NCBI GenBank assembly: GCA_038503035.1
Contig: JAVSML010025535.1
Location: 367,673-431,672, forward strand
Source: Crocodylus rhombifer
Lineage: Eukaryota > Chordata > Crocodylia > Crocodylidae
Direction: 5' to 3'
DNA: 64,000 nt
Position 1 is the stretch's first letter. Each line of letters opens with the position of its first letter. Shown here piece by piece: positions 45,373-56,302 of the stretch. The position numbers and the translations under genes were made by a program. The notes beneath the pieces are model-generated. The model was not told the origin of the DNA and searched no databases. It saw only the letters and a list, made by a program, of their open reading frames with translations.

Positions 45373-47628
45373 TATGTATTATGTAAATGAATGCGGGGCA
45401 TCTTTAGGAGATTCAAAGTGCATGATGGTAAGATTAGTCACCTGGTGTCTGCCTTGCATGCCAGGAGGGAGGACTGCTGTATCAGCCACTTAAGGCTGCT
45501 CTATATTAACCAGGCATAACAGTCCAGCAAAACAACATGGCCAGCAGCAAGACAGCATGAGGGCTTCTCATTTTTGCCTTGTTCAATTAGGTCTGTGTGA
45601 AATCTCAGCTGTATGTTACAATATGCATTCTCTGATATGCATTCAGGCAGGCCCTGAGCTGCATCTATAGCCAAGAAGTGCTTGCTGTCATTCAAATGTT
45701 TATGCTGGCCCCCTCCTGGGATGGCTGTTGTCTTCACCAGCCACACTGACACAAAGTCAAGAAGGGTGCATGGAACAGGGGTCACCAAGATTCAGGGAAG
45801 GCTGTAAGCAGGAGGCAGCAAAACATCTAACACATTGGTCCCAGTATGTCTAGGCAGTCTTTTCATTACTAGACCAGCAAAGGAGTTAGTAGTCTGCTAC
45901 TGTCTCCAAGCTGATCGAACTGTCTTGGGAAGAGCTCATCCTTTGAGATTGATTTTGATCCAGAAAAAAAACACTAAATACAATAAGAATGGGCAGCTTG
46001 GAAAGTGTTGCAATCAGAGGTTTCTCCTTATTTGCTACAGGATGTTGGGACAGCTACGGTGCAGTTAGAGAGATGAACACTCAGTTCCATCATCCTGGAC
46101 AACCTCCTGTTTGTTTCTCCTTTCTTGCTGCCTTATTGTCTTGACTTCCTCATCCCAGAGATAGTGGTGCTACTGTGCCACACATCTTGTGCAGAACTTT
46201 AGGTAGCAAACTACTAAAACTACCACCTAGACTGTGTACCTAACGAAAGGATTTGTAAGAAGCCCACAATACTTTTGCCATGATTTTACTGGCTGCATTC
46301 TCTGCTGTAAAGTAATCATGATTAAGGAGTGCATAAACAATTACAGACTGTGAAGCAGCTATCCTGTGCATCAATGGTGTTAGGTCTATAGAGAATATAA
46401 GGTAATACAGTGCTTTCATTTGAAGAATGAAAGAGTAGGCCAGGTTAAACAACAAGAGTATACTACACATTTTTCAGGGGAGGATGGTCTTATGGTTAAA
46501 GTTGTTGAGAGATGGACAATTCCCATCACTGCCATAGACTTGAGACACAACACTTCAATCTCTATGCAGCAAAAAAGTAAAATAGTTTCTCCCACCCTGA
46601 AGTTGTCTTGTGAGGTTATGAACTCTTCAGGCCACAGACATGAGTAGCTACAGCACTAAGCACAATGAGTTTTCATCTCTCTACAGCCCTCAAGCAGCAA
46701 CTGTAATAAACCCTGAAGACTCGGGGTTGACCATTTAGTCTGTATACTTGCCAAATGACAATTTTTTTAAAATATAAAAACTGTTAATCTGTGGGGAATT
46801 TAAAAAGTAAAGGTCCTTGCAATTACTTGGCAAATTTCAAAGCACAGCAGTCATGCAAGCTAGTTGGAGGTAGAGACTGCGTGATCAATACTGTTATAAT
46901 TCATATCTTGTTTTGTAATAGTAATGGAACTTTTTCTTTTTAGATGTGTTACCTGATTTCACTAAGAAAGAAAATGCTTTACAAAACTTGTACAGTGCAT
47001 TTTGGTGCTCTCAGAAGTCAGTGAGTCTACATAATTCAAAAGTTCTGGGGGTCTGGCCCTGCTTTATATGATACTAGGGCATCTGTGGGTGACAGGCATT
47101 TACTCCATATCAATAAGAGTTCTTTTCTATTTAGGATCTTACGCGGGGGCTATCGATGTAGCAGCTGATTGCCTACTGCTTCAAACACTGGTCAGTCATG
47201 GAAAATGAGACAACAACCCAAGAAGCTGTCTTCTCTTCTGACATTGCCACATTCTGAGCAAAGTCAGCCCTCTCATCAGGCATCTTAAACACCATCTGTC
47301 CATGTTGAGAATCCATTTCTAAAACTCGCTGGGCGTTATGATGTATGTCCCTTGCTAAAAGTAAAAATGCTGCATGGAAGATGATAAATTGGACAATATG
47401 CTCCCTTTAAAGCTTCAAACTGCCTTTAGAGTGTATAGAAATGCCAGGCAATTATTGTACACCTCTGTAATTCTTACTCAATGATGTTTCTCATTTTTCT
47501 TTCTCTTCTTTAGAAGTAGAAAAAGGGTGTTTCTTCTTTGTCCCACATACAAAGATTCTCAGATTTCAATATGCAGGGGAGATGGAAGGAAGTGGGCAAG
47601 CATCTTTCTTGTCTTATGCCCTTAAGTT
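45373..47628. other. Stretch without recognisable genes
   Basis: About 2.25 kb of AT-rich sequence. The short frames (for example 45501-45788 on the minus strand, 46420-46647 on the plus strand) have no recognisable motifs. Confidence 0.45.
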
Positions 47629-47703
47629 GGGGGGGGGGGGGGGTCTTTTTTTTTGGTGGGGGGTTTTCTTTTTTTTTTTTTCTTTTTCTTTTTTTTTTTT
47701 TTT
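47629..47703 (+). repeat. Low-complexity G run then T-rich tract
   Basis: Fifteen G (47629-47643) are followed by T-rich sequence with G and C interruptions to 47703. Such tracts are prone to assembly and sequencing error. Confidence 0.9.
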
Positions 47704-48997
47704 AACTTTTACCTCTTGAACAACCTGATAACAGAAGTGAAGAGGCATTTAAAACTTGATCTAACATAAACTTTATGTCAGAACATATGCCAGACTAATG
47801 CAGCTCCATGATCTTCTAGGCCAGCAGCCAGGCTCCAGTAGAGGCAAGTAGAATATGCCTCAGAGGAAGGCAGAGGGAAAAACACATCAGCACGAAAATA
47901 AGGGTTCAAATAAATCTTGTCCTTCTACGGTGTGTGTACATGACATGAGAGTTAATGTAGAGCACCTGAAAATTTTAACACGGCTTTTTTTTGGTGCGGT
48001 GCATTTTTGTCTGCACAACACAGCGTTCGTGTTCACACAAATGGCACTTTCGACCAAGTTAAGTCTTGTAAGTCATTCCCTGCAGATTTCAGTAGGGGGA
48101 GTCAACTACCAATTTACCCCTGTAATGTTTTTCCTAAGGTATTACAGCAGGAGGAACATGTAAACCACCCGAGGTCTCCAGTCCCTGCCCCCAGACTCTC
48201 ACTGGGAGTCCCCCCAGGCACGGTCATGGTCACCCCAAAATCCTTGTCACTTGCACCTGCCTATGGTCTGGTCTCCCTCTCTCAGTATGCAATCCCAAAA
48301 ACCCCACCCCAATCTCAAAGACCAGCTGCTTCAATCCTCTCCTGCCATTCCTTTCCCTTCCCATCCCACCATGTTACAAATATATGTGTTTTTGTCTTTT
48401 ATTTACTATAGCTGTTATGATAACTGCTATGATGTCATAAAATAATCAGGCTTTAGAGTAGCAGGTGGGTAGGCGGGTGGGTGTTTGTTGCCACCCGGTT
48501 GATTGGCAATTGCTGTCAATGTTAGTGGTGGTGGCGAGCTCTTCTGGCTTTTTTTTTTTCTGGTTTGTTTGTTTTTTGGACTACAGTTCCCAGCATTCCC
48601 AAGCTCATTGATCTTCCTACAGTTTCCAAAGGGGGCTCCCCATTGGAAACCTCCTGTTCCCTGCTCAGGTACACTGTCAACCTGTTTGTATAGTGCCACA
48701 TATGGTTTTCAGAGGTGTGTTGTGAATTGTTTTATAAATATTTTTGGAATGTTTTTGAAAATGTGGGATGCTGTTTGGCTTGGTCCCCCACTGCCCTAGC
48801 CCACCAAGAGTTATAGTAGTTAACCTTCTCACCCACGTGTGGGGGCGGGGGGCTCATTCAGATGTGGGTGATCGTGTGTAATGCCCCTCCTCCCCCAAAC
48901 CACTCACAGTCTGGAAGCAACAAACCCCTAGCCCAGTCCAGATGTCCTCCCCCTTTCCCTGACCATTCTCCCTTCTGCCCTCCCTGTCCACAACACC
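47704..48997. other. Unassigned sequence flanking the Harbinger relic
   Basis: No gene was recognised. A T-rich tract lies at 48549-48580 and a G-rich patch at 48840-48852. Some of this may be noncoding flank of the Harbinger element, but I could not find its terminal inverted repeat. Confidence 0.35.
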
Positions 48998-49007
48998 NNN
49001 NNNNNNN
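48998..49007. other. Assembly gap, 10 N
   Basis: Ten N in a row. The true gap length is unknown. It lies about 90 bp beyond the 3' end of the transposase remnant, so the element's end may be missing or misjoined here. Confidence 0.99.
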
Positions 49008-49099
49008 ATTTTAACATAACCAAGAGAAAGAATAAAGCACTCCTAGGTGTTGTGCCAGCAATATATCCTGCCAGACAATAGCGCACAAGGGCCTCCTGA

Positions 49100-50149
49100 T
49101 CAGCCTCTCCTTGAGGTTATCTCCTTGGTCCCTGTGCTGCTGCCTGGACATGTCTCTGTTGTCTGGCCACTGTCTATCATGCCTTTTCTTCCCATGACTC
49201 CTTGAAAAACCTCTCCTTGGATCTCACGGATATTGTGCAGCATGCATGCTGACAATCCAAAGGCAGTGATATTTTCTTGCTCCATCTTGAGCCGGCACAT
49301 AAGCACCCTCCATTGTCTTTTCAGTTGGCCAAATGCACATTCCATGGCCATCCTGCAATTGCTCAGATGGTAGTTAAAAGTGGCTTCTTCAGGTTCGGTG
49401 ACATTCCCTCCATAAGGCTTCATGAGCCAAGACTTTAGGGGGTAGGCAGGGTCTGCTAATATAATCAGGGGAACGGTGACACTGATCACTGTCTCCTCCA
49501 CCCTGGGTGTGTAGTGTCCTTTGTCCATGAGGACAGGCAGAGGTGAGTTTCTGAACACGTGCGCATCAAGCGCACTGCTGGCCCACCCAGTATAAATGTT
49601 TGTGAATCAGCCCTGGTTGTCCACCATGGCTTGCAGGATCACGGAGGCATATCCTTTCCTGTTTGTGAAAGCCCTCCCCCTCCCAGCAGGGCACATGTGA
49701 GATGTGAGTGCTGTCTAAAGCCCCCATGCAGTTCAGGAACCCTTTCTCATTAAAACCATCTATGACTTGCTGCGGATTCATCAGGTGGATAATTTTGTTT
49801 GGTGGGATGGCCCAGCACATGTTAGTTTCCTGTCTCATGATGTGGAGCCCCAGAATCCAGACAATATGATAGAACGTCTCCCTTTTCATTCAGAACATTT
49901 CTAGCCACTGGTAGTCAGCACGATTCACTCCCACCAGTCCGGGCTGCTCTTGTGGGCCCACACCGTGCAGATTCTGGTTCTTCTCAGGTTTCTCAACACA
50001 GCCTGGTCAAATTCCACTTCTTCACTTTCCTCTGTGTATTCCAAGTCCTCTGGGTACCACTTTCTTCTTCTTATTATTAATGCTGTTAACCCAGCAACAC
50101 AACTTGCCAATGAACACTGTAGCACAGAGCGCCCATCCTTCTCAAGCAT
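49100..50149 (-). pseudogene. PIF/Harbinger transposase (HARBI1-like), decayed
   Basis: A DDE transposase of the PIF/Harbinger superfamily spread over three frames. 50149-49925 holds an N-terminal stretch with WAHKSSPDWWE (family 'r..dWWe'). 49889-49566 has the helix-turn-helix-like RQETNMCWAIPPNKI and the first catalytic Asp in GALDSTH (codon 49715-49713). 49558-49100 has the second Asp in LADPAYPLKSWLMKPY (codon 49453-49451) and the Glu in RMAMECAFGQLKRQWRVL (codon 49342-49340). Total length is close to the roughly 350 residues of HARBI1. Frameshifts near 49900 and 49680-49560 and an in-frame stop after the DNQG-like stretch break it, although the D, D and E survive. Related intact genes catalyse cut-and-paste into TWA sites. 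Confidence 0.92.
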
Positions 50150-50814
50150 TGCAGCAATAATCCCCAGGTAAACAGCATTTGCAGAAAAAGTATTGCCACC
50201 TCTTCCTCACCTTCTCACCCATGTCCTCCATATTCTCCAAGTTGGAGGACTCTTCACTGCGTTGTTCTCCATCATCACGTATTTCCATCCTCATTCTCCA
50301 TTTTGCCCCTCTCCGTCAGCAGCGGCTTCTCACCCATCTGTACCAAGCAGGGGGCAGGGACTGTAGGGTATTGTGTGGGCTGAAGCTTGGTGTAGCTGCT
50401 TTTTCAATACTTCACCCCATCACCCCAAAGCATTGGGGCTTTTGCATATCCTTTCATCCTGAGCTTAGCAGCCACTGGTGTTCTGAGGTAATCAAGTTTG
50501 CAAACAACAATGTTTTGCCTACTCCTCTCCTGGTAACATAGGCTACTCAAAACTTCTGCCACTTTAGGGAAAACAAGCTGTGCTTCTGTAATAAAATTAT
50601 TTTGCACAAGCAGGCAGGTAGGTATTGATTTTTGCAACATTCCAGGCCATTGAGCAGCCATCTCAAAGTACAATGGACTTATTTACCCCATCTTGAATTT
50701 GCTTGTTAAACTGGGTGCTTCATCACCTTTGGGTGTTTTGACACTTACAGGTAATGACTTCACAATCCTTGAAATTCTACCAGACCCTCATGCAAGCACA
50801 GCCTGAGTATACAG
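50150..50814. other. Spacer between the two Harbinger remnants
   Basis: No gene recognised. Short open frames on both strands lack motifs. This interval lies between the transposase remnant and the Myb/SANT-like remnant, which point away from each other, so it would have contained both promoters in the live element. Confidence 0.4.
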
Positions 50815-51165
50815 GTGCCCCACCACCAAAATAAACTGCCAGCCCCTTTTCACAAATTGCTTGTGCTATTGACCACAAACTGCTTCACCATTTCTCAGAA
50901 AGCAAAGGCCAGGAGTATAAAGCCAATGGTCCAGAAGGCTGATACCTCCAATGCCCATGGACCCAACTGGACCTGGAAAGAATTGGGGGACTTAATCAAA
51001 ATTTGGTTGGAGCAAAGGATCATAGACAGGCTGGAAAGCAGAAGGAATAAGCCTGTTATGTCAAGATCACAAAAGGCATTCTGGCACAAGGGCACAATCG
51101 TGACGGGACCCAGGTCTGGTGCAAGATCAAGTCATTGAGATCAGTGTTTTAGAGAGCCAAAGATA
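50815..51165 (+). pseudogene. Myb/SANT-like DNA-binding protein remnant
   Basis: After the words KADTSNAH the frame reads GPNWTWKELGDLIKIW..RNKPVMSRSQKAF, matching the trihelix/SANT-like domain of Myb-like proteins (pattern GPxWT..E...Li.iW......l....rNk.v...ia..l). The family's following 'W.qCr.KiK.Lr' motif is found in another frame at about 51110-51150 (TQVWCKIKSLRSVF), so there is a frameshift and then a stop. Harbinger elements encode a transposase plus a Myb-like protein that binds DNA and brings in the transposase, which explains this neighbour in divergent orientation. ATG 50815 is arbitrary. The domain itself starts near 50967. Confidence 0.72.
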
Positions 51166-51179
51166 TAAAATTTCATTCT

Positions 51180-51406
51180 GGGGGCAGGTCGCACAATTGC
51201 AACCCTAACCCATGACCCAGTCATCTTCCTGCTGGGACATGTTCAGTAACCAGGAAGGGGGTGCAGGATGCCTCCCTCCCACCCTCTCCCCCACCCTACC
51301 CACCCATGACCCAACTCAGCCAGCCAGTTGAGTTGTGCCATCCACCTGAGGCGACCGTGCCTGGGGGCCCCCACCTGAGGGGGCCCCTCCCTCCCTAAGT
51401 TTTGTG
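51180..51406. other. Noncoding flank of the Harbinger relic
   Basis: GGGACATGTTCAGTAACCAGGAAGG at 51235-51259 is partly repeated at 51637-51660 (GGGACACGGCCAGTAACCAGG), bracketing the shared segment below. No gene. Confidence 0.4.
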
Positions 51407-51620
51407 GGTGGGTTTGTTTATTCTTCTTTCTTGCAAGAAATGCTGGCTCCACGCTAGCATTGGCCAAGCATTTGACCTCCCTCCATCTGATAACAGTCCA
51501 CCCTGCAACTTTCCAGTAATGCCATGATTCCATAAAAGTCATGTGGTCATTATCTTTCTGAAAAGCACCTCCCCCACGCCCACCCCCACCCCCACTGGAT
51601 ATGCATGCCATATAGACCAA
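51407..51620 (+). repeat. Segment shared with 58430-58690
   Basis: TTGTTTATTC..CAAGAAATGCTGGCTCCACGCTAGCATT..AAGCATTTGACCTCCCT..TGATAACAGTCC and AGTAATGCCATGATTCCATAA match 58436-58562 in the same order and orientation. It follows the Myb-like remnant directly, so it is likely untranslated sequence of the Harbinger element. Confidence 0.75.
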
Positions 51621-51765
51621 AAACAAAACACTGATGGGACACGGCCAGTAACCAGGAAGGGCCAGTAACTAGGCTGCCTGCCTGCTTGCCTCCCTCTGTT
51701 GCCCTATAGGGTCAAGCCAATGCTCAGGATCTCAATATCGCACTGTTAGACAAGAGGGTGTGGTA

Positions 51766-52100
51766 CAATGTACAATTGCACATACACACACAATAATCAA
51801 TTAGATGCACACACATGCTCTAGGTGCATACAGCCCCACCAGGCGCACACACACACACACTACCAACTCAGGCACATACATATCCAAAATTACCAGCCTA
51901 GGCACATACACACTTATCACCAATTCAAGCACCTACACACTATACACACCAAAAGTGCGACAAAATTCAATTGTCAATACCTGCACACCCAATACACAAA
52001 CATGGATTACTAATTCGTATATCATGTACACGATGACATTATCTATATATATATTCACCAGTTCACATGCTTATCACCCATCTACACATACACACAGATG
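51766..52100 (+). repeat. CA-rich degenerate tandem repeat
   Basis: Units such as ACCAATTCAAGCACCTACACAC, ACCAACTCAGGCACATACATA and ACCAGCCTAGGCACATACACAC recur with (CA)n runs, at a spacing of roughly 35-40 bp. The reading frames here are artefacts of the repeat. Confidence 0.75.
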
Positions 52101-52546
52101 AGTTCCTAACTTGGGTGGTGTGGGGTGTATGTGTATGCTTAGTGTACTTGGGATACCTAGGGTGCTTGGTGACTATGGGAGGGGGAATCAAGGGTCAAAG
52201 ATCTCCAGAAGGAAGGGAAGGAGAGAGATGGATGGGAGTGAAAATGAGAGAGTGAAAGTGCCAGAAGTGAAAATTGTTGGGGCCAGGATTAGAACCAGCA
52301 GACTGGAGGGTAGTTGGGGTTACTTAAGTTCAAATGGCCCCAGGGTTACTCGAGGTCACTGGTGCAAGGGAAGAAGCCCAGTGGCAAGGAGGAGACAGCT
52401 AGGAAAGAGAGAGAGGCAGAAAGCTGGAAGCTGGGGGCTGGAAACTGAGGCAGAAAGCTGGGACATCAGGGGGCAGATAATTGGTGGCAAGGAGGAAACA
52501 GTCAGGAAACAGACAAAAACCCAACTCAGGGTTTCAAAATAACAGA

Positions 52547-52552
52547 TTTATT
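52547..52552 (-). terminator. Polyadenylation signal of the candidate LTR
   Basis: On the minus strand this reads AATAAA, followed by GT/T-rich sequence (TCTGTTATTTTG). Its distance from the TATA box fits an LTR R region. Confidence 0.4.
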
Positions 52553-52875
52553 AAACAGACAACACACTACACAGCCCCATGAAGTTATTGGTTCACACAC
52601 ACACACGCGCGCCTGCACACATGCACTCACAATGGTAGCAGGAGCAAGGGACTCAGTGGAAGGGCTGGAGTCCAGGTAGGGAAGAGAAACAGAGTCTAAG
52701 ACCTTGGTTGAAGAGAGGTGGGGGTGGAAGGGAGTCCTTGATGGCCAGTCGGGGTCTTTGTCCAACAGGTGTTGTCCAGAGGGGGTCGTTGGCAGGACCT
52801 TTGGGTGGATAGGTGGTGTGGCATGGTGCTGGTCCACATGGAGAGGGCTTCCCACTGGTCTGTCTTCACTGCCCT

Positions 52876-52883
52876 CTTTTATA
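52876..52883 (-). promoter_or_regulatory. TATA box of the candidate LTR
   Basis: On the minus strand this reads TATAAAAG within CCCCTATAAAAGAGGGC, a strong TATA context. It lies about 350 bp inside the candidate LTR start. Confidence 0.5.
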
Positions 52884-53239
52884 GGGGCAGACCTCCTATG
52901 ACCCTAGTGGCAGGGAGCATGCCCAGGCAAGGGCCAGCCCCTGGTGTACTGACCATGTACATTCCAGGTGAGGACATGCAGTTTCAGGTGTCTGTAATGG
53001 TGAGTTGGCTGGTTCTGCAGCAGTCTTTGTCTTCCAGATCTTAAGCCACGGAGGGTCAATGCATGGTGATGGTTTGGTCATTCAGAGGGAGCTATTTTTA
53101 GACCTACTGCCATTGTCTCTCAAGCGCCCTCATTCATCCCCATTCATTGAGGAACCAATTTACATAGGAGGGGTATGTATGAGTCATAGGTTACAATATC
53201 AGGGGGCACAAGATGGAAGCTTGACATTCTTTTACATAC

Positions 53240-53425
53240 ATAGGCCTAAATCATATAAATTCAATATAAATCAGTAAAAATTAATACAAAAATAATAGGA
53301 ACATAATATAATACAATATAAAACAGTAAAAATCAATACATACAAAATAGAACACTATTTACAACATAAAAAGGGGCTTATTACTATGTGGGAATATAAG
53401 AAATTACCTTACCTAGTACTACTTG
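53240..53425. repeat. AT-rich low-complexity sequence
   Basis: Repeated AATATAAAT, CAGTAAAAAT and AATACA words without a fixed period. No gene. Confidence 0.7.
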
Positions 53426-53438
53426 GTAAGCCAATGCG

Positions 53439-53957
53439 GTGCCTATCTTCAAGGTCAATGTGGTGCCTATCTTCAAGAAAGGGAGGAGAGTGGATCCGGC
53501 TAACTATAGGCCCACTAGCCTGACTTCTATCCTGGGGAAGATCTTAGAAAAGTTTATTAAAGAGGCCATCCTTAATGTACTGGCCGACGCCAACATCCTA
53601 AGGGGTAGCCAGCACAGGTTTGTTGCAGGTAGGTCTTGCTTGAACAATCTCATTTCCTTCTATGACCAGGTGACCTATCACCTGGACAAGGGAGATGAGA
53701 TTGATGTCATATATCTTGACTTCAAAAAAGCCTTCGATCTGGTATCCCATGATCACCTCTTGGCAAAACTGGCCAATTCTGGCCTTAGGTCCACCACGAT
53801 CTGCTGGCTGGGAAATTGGCTCCCTGGTCGGACCCAGAGGGTTGTAATTGATGGCAGTCACTCACCATGGTGTCCTGTGACCAGTGGGGTCCCTCAAGGC
53901 TCTGTCCTTGGACCCATATTGTTCAATATCTTCATTAATGATGTGGACATCGGAGTC
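53439..53957 (+). pseudogene. CR1 reverse transcriptase, upstream half
   Basis: An open frame carrying [77 protein letters not shown] and [19 protein letters not shown]. It ends in NDVDIGV where the other CR1 begins. The catalytic aspartate pair is on the far side of the insertion, so the gene is disrupted regardless of its clean frame. It closely resembles the inserted copy at 54046-55665. Confidence 0.93.
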
Positions 53958-54045
53958 ATAGATTTCATAGACATTAGGGCTGGAAGGGACCTCGGGAGAT
54001 CATCGAGTCCAGCCCCCTGCCCAAAGGGCAGGAAGTCAGCTGGGG

Positions 54046-55665
54046 TCATAGGATCCCAGCAAGATAAGCATCCAATTTACTCTTGAAGGTGTTCAATGTA
54101 GGTGCTTGAACCACCTCCGCTGGCAGACTGTTCCAGACCTTGGGGGCTCGGACAGTAAAGAAATTCTTCCTTCCGTCCAGCCTGAAACTGTCTTGCAGGA
54201 GTTTGTGACCGTTCGACCTCGTTATCCCTTGGGGCGCTCTGGTGAACAAACGTTCCCCCAGATCCTGGTGGTTCCCCTTGATAAATTTATAGGTGGCCTT
54301 CAGATCACCCCTGAGCCTACGCTTTTCCAGGCTAAAGAGTCCCATGGCTCTCAGCCTGTCATCGTAAGATCTGTTTTCCTGACCTCTGATCACGCGCGTG
54401 GCTCTCCTCTGGACTCTCTCAAGCTTCTCCACATCCTTTTTGAATTGTGGAGCCCAAAACTGGACGCAGTACTCCAGCTGCGGCCTCACCAAGGCCGAGT
54501 ACAAGGGGAGAATGACGTCCCAGGATTTGCTCGAGAAGCATCTATGGATGCAAGCCAGCATTTTGGTCACTTTACTAGCCACAGCATCGCATTGCAGGCT
54601 CATGTTCATCTTGTGGTCAATGATGACCCCCAAGTCTCTTTCTTCTATAGTGCTAACCAACGTAGCACTGCCGAGCCTATAAGGATGCGGCAGGTTTTTC
54701 CTCCCAAGGTGGAGAACCTTGCATTTTTCAGTGTTAAACACCATGAGGTTCTTGTCTGTCCATTTGCTGAGCTTGTCCAGGTCAGCCTGGATCACCCGCC
54801 TGTCCTCTGGCGTGGATGCTTTGCCCCAAAGTTTGGTGTCATCAGCGAACTTGGCCAGTCCGCTCCTGACTCCAGTGTCCACATCGTTAATGAAGATGTT
54901 GAACAGTATGGGTCCAAGGACAGAGCCTTGAGAGACCCCACTGGTCACAGGGCACCACGATGAGTGACTGCCATCAATCACAACCCTCTGGGTCCGACCA
55001 GGGAGCCAATTTCCCAGCCAGCGGATCATGGTGGAGCCAAGGCCACAACTGGCCAGTTTGGCCAAGAGGTGATCATGGGATACCAGATCAAAAGCTTTTT
55101 TGAAGTCAAGATATATGACATCAACCTCTTCTCCCTTGTCCAGGTGATAGGTCACCTGGTCATAGAAGGACATGAGATTGGTCAAACAAGACCTACCCGC
55201 AACAAACCCATGCTGGCTATCCCTTAGAATGTTAGCCTGGGCCAGTCCCTCAAGGATGGCCTCCTTAATAAACTTTTCTAGGATCTTCCCCAGGATAGAA
55301 GTCAGGCTAATGGGCCTGTAATTAGCCGGATCCACTCTCCTCCCTTTTTTGAAGATCGGCACCACATTGGCCTTCTTCCAGTCTTCAGGCACTACACCAG
55401 AGCGCCAGGAGTTTTCAAAGATCCGTGCCACGGGCTGGGCTATGATGCTCGCCAGCTCCTTGAGTACCCTGGGATGCAGATTGTCAGGGCCAGCTGACTT
55501 GAAGGTATCCAGGTTCTCAAGGTGTTCCTTCACGAGGTCAGCATTTATGGAGGGTAGGGGATCCCCCTCACCCAGATTTCCCTGTCCCATAGCAGGCATG
55601 GGCATCCCATGTGACTGATGAAAGACTGACGCAAAGTACCTATTTAATAGGTTGGCCTTTTTCAT
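54046..55665 (-). CDS. CR1 ORF2 reverse transcriptase region, 539 codons open
   Basis: An uninterrupted frame covers the whole reverse transcriptase to the natural stop. Motifs by residue: [16 protein letters not shown] (56-71), [17 protein letters not shown] (92-108), [13 protein letters not shown] (115-127), [10 protein letters not shown] (151-160), [16 protein letters not shown] (182-197), [10 protein letters not shown] (224-233), [10 protein letters not shown] (243-252; family [10 protein letters not shown], so P to S), [10 protein letters not shown] (272-281, catalytic FADD 273-276), [41 protein letters not shown]. The first Met is not a real start. The live ORF2 continues upstream through the linker and endonuclease, here frameshifted near 55650. 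Family role: copies CR1 RNA at a nicked target. Active capacity is unlikely without the N-terminus. Confidence 0.94.
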   Translation of the reverse strand: MKKANLLNRYFASVFHQSHGMPMPAMGQGNLGEGDPLPSINADLVKEHLENLDTFKSAGPDNLHPRVLKELASIIAQPVARIFENSWRSGVVPEDWKKANVVPIFKKGRRVDPANYRPISLTSILGKILEKFIKEAILEGLAQANILRDSQHGFVAGRSCLTNLMSFYDQVTYHLDKGEEVDVIYLDFKKAFDLVSHDHLLAKLASCGLGSTMIRWLGNWLPGRTQRVVIDGSHSSWCPVTSGVSQGSVLGPILFNIFINDVDTGVRSGLAKFADDTKLWGKASTPEDRRVIQADLDKLSKWTDKNLMVFNTEKCKVLHLGRKNLPHPYRLGSATLVSTIEERDLGVIIDHKMNMSLQCDAVASKVTKMLACIHRCFSSKSWDVILPLYSALVRPQLEYCVQFWAPQFKKDVEKLERVQRRATRVIRGQENRSYDDRLRAMGLFSLEKRRLRGDLKATYKFIKGNHQDLGERLFTRAPQGITRSNGHKLLQDSFRLDGRKNFFTVRAPKVWNSLPAEVVQAPTLNTFKSKLDAYLAGIL

Positions 55666-56297
55666 GGGCGTCAGTTGTCAGTTGCCCCATCTGGTTTAGC
55701 AGGGGTCCAACATTGCCCTTGCTTTTCCTCCGGCTCCCCACATATCTGAAAAAGGACTTTTTGTTGTCCTTGATGCTTGAAGCCAGTTGGAGTTCAGTTG
55801 CAGCCTTAGCTTTCCTGGTTTGCTCCCTGCAGGACTGGACCAGCACAGAGTAATCCTCCTTGGAGGTGAATCCCATCCTCCATCCTTTGTAGGTTTTCCT
55901 TTTTAGCCACAGGAGGTCCGCTAGGTCCCTGGAGAGCTGGGAGGCTGCTGTGCTTTCTTGCTGCCTTTCCTCCATGTTGGGATAGATTTAGCTTGTGCAT
56001 TGAGGATTGCTTCCTTGAGAAACAACCACTCTTCTTGAACTCCCACCTCCCTGGGGTCATGGTCCCTGAGGGCCTGACTGACTAGCCTCTTGAGCTTGTC
56101 AAAGTCGGCTTTTCTGAAGTCAAGGACTTCTGTGTTGCTGACTGACTTGCCAGCTTTACGGCAGATGGTGAAGGTGATCAGCTCGTGGTCGCTGTCACCC
56201 AGCTTCCCATCGATCACTAGGTCGCCGATTAGGTCATCCCCCGTAGCCAGTACCAGGTCGAGCAGCGCTTTGCCTCTCGTTGGCCCATAGTCTTCTT
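55640..56297 (-). pseudogene. CR1 ORF2 endonuclease C-terminus and linker
   Basis: On the minus strand 56297-55921 reads GKALLDLVLATGDDLIGD, GDSDHELITFTI (SDH motif) and LDFRKADFDKL. 55975-55640 in another frame reads the linker DLADLLWLKRKTYKGWRMG and KDNKKSFFRYVGSRRKSKGN. A further 1-base shift near 55650 separates it from the reverse transcriptase frame. These parts show the element once had the standard CR1 order, but the frameshifts make the full ORF2 non-functional. The endonuclease N-terminus is absent through 5' truncation. Confidence 0.9.
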
Positions 56298-56302
56298 GAG
56301 TC

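Larger units (their letters stand above)
52275..53236 (-). mobile_element. Candidate LTR on the minus strand
   Basis: Read on the minus strand, the segment would start TGTAAAAGAATGTCAAGC at 53236 and end CTGGCCCCAACA at 52275, the TG..CA form of an LTR. It carries TATAAAAG (52876-52883 reversed) followed about 325 bp later by AATAAA (52547-52552 reversed), a U3-R layout. Between them are an ACACAC/CGCGCG tract and G-rich sequence. Possible flanks AAAAT and TACAT agree at only 3 of 5 positions. No primer-binding site, gag or pol was recognised. It could be a solo LTR of an endogenous retrovirus or another retroelement. Confidence 0.45.
53958..56297 (-). mobile_element. CR1 LINE inserted in another CR1, GAGTC duplication
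   Basis: A 2340-bp minus-strand CR1. Its tail is at 53958 (plus strand ATAGATTTCATAGACATTAG) and it extends back to the endonuclease C-terminus at 56297 (GKALLDLVLATGDD, GDSDHELITF). GAGTC occurs at 53953-53957 and 56298-56302, a 5-bp target duplication that rejoins the host CR1 exactly in the reading order NDVDIGV to SGL. It is the longest and best-preserved CR1 in the window. Confidence 0.95.

Noticed and set aside
51768..52101. Thr/His-rich open frames
   Set aside because: They are a translation of a CA-rich tandem repeat.
52275..53236. Annotation as a full endogenous retrovirus
   Set aside because: No gag, pol, env or primer-binding site remnant was found beside the candidate LTR, and the flanking 5-mers do not match.
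54106..54963. 285-codon plus-strand open frame
   Set aside because: It is the antisense shadow of the CR1 reverse transcriptase at 54046-55665. It has no motifs of its own.
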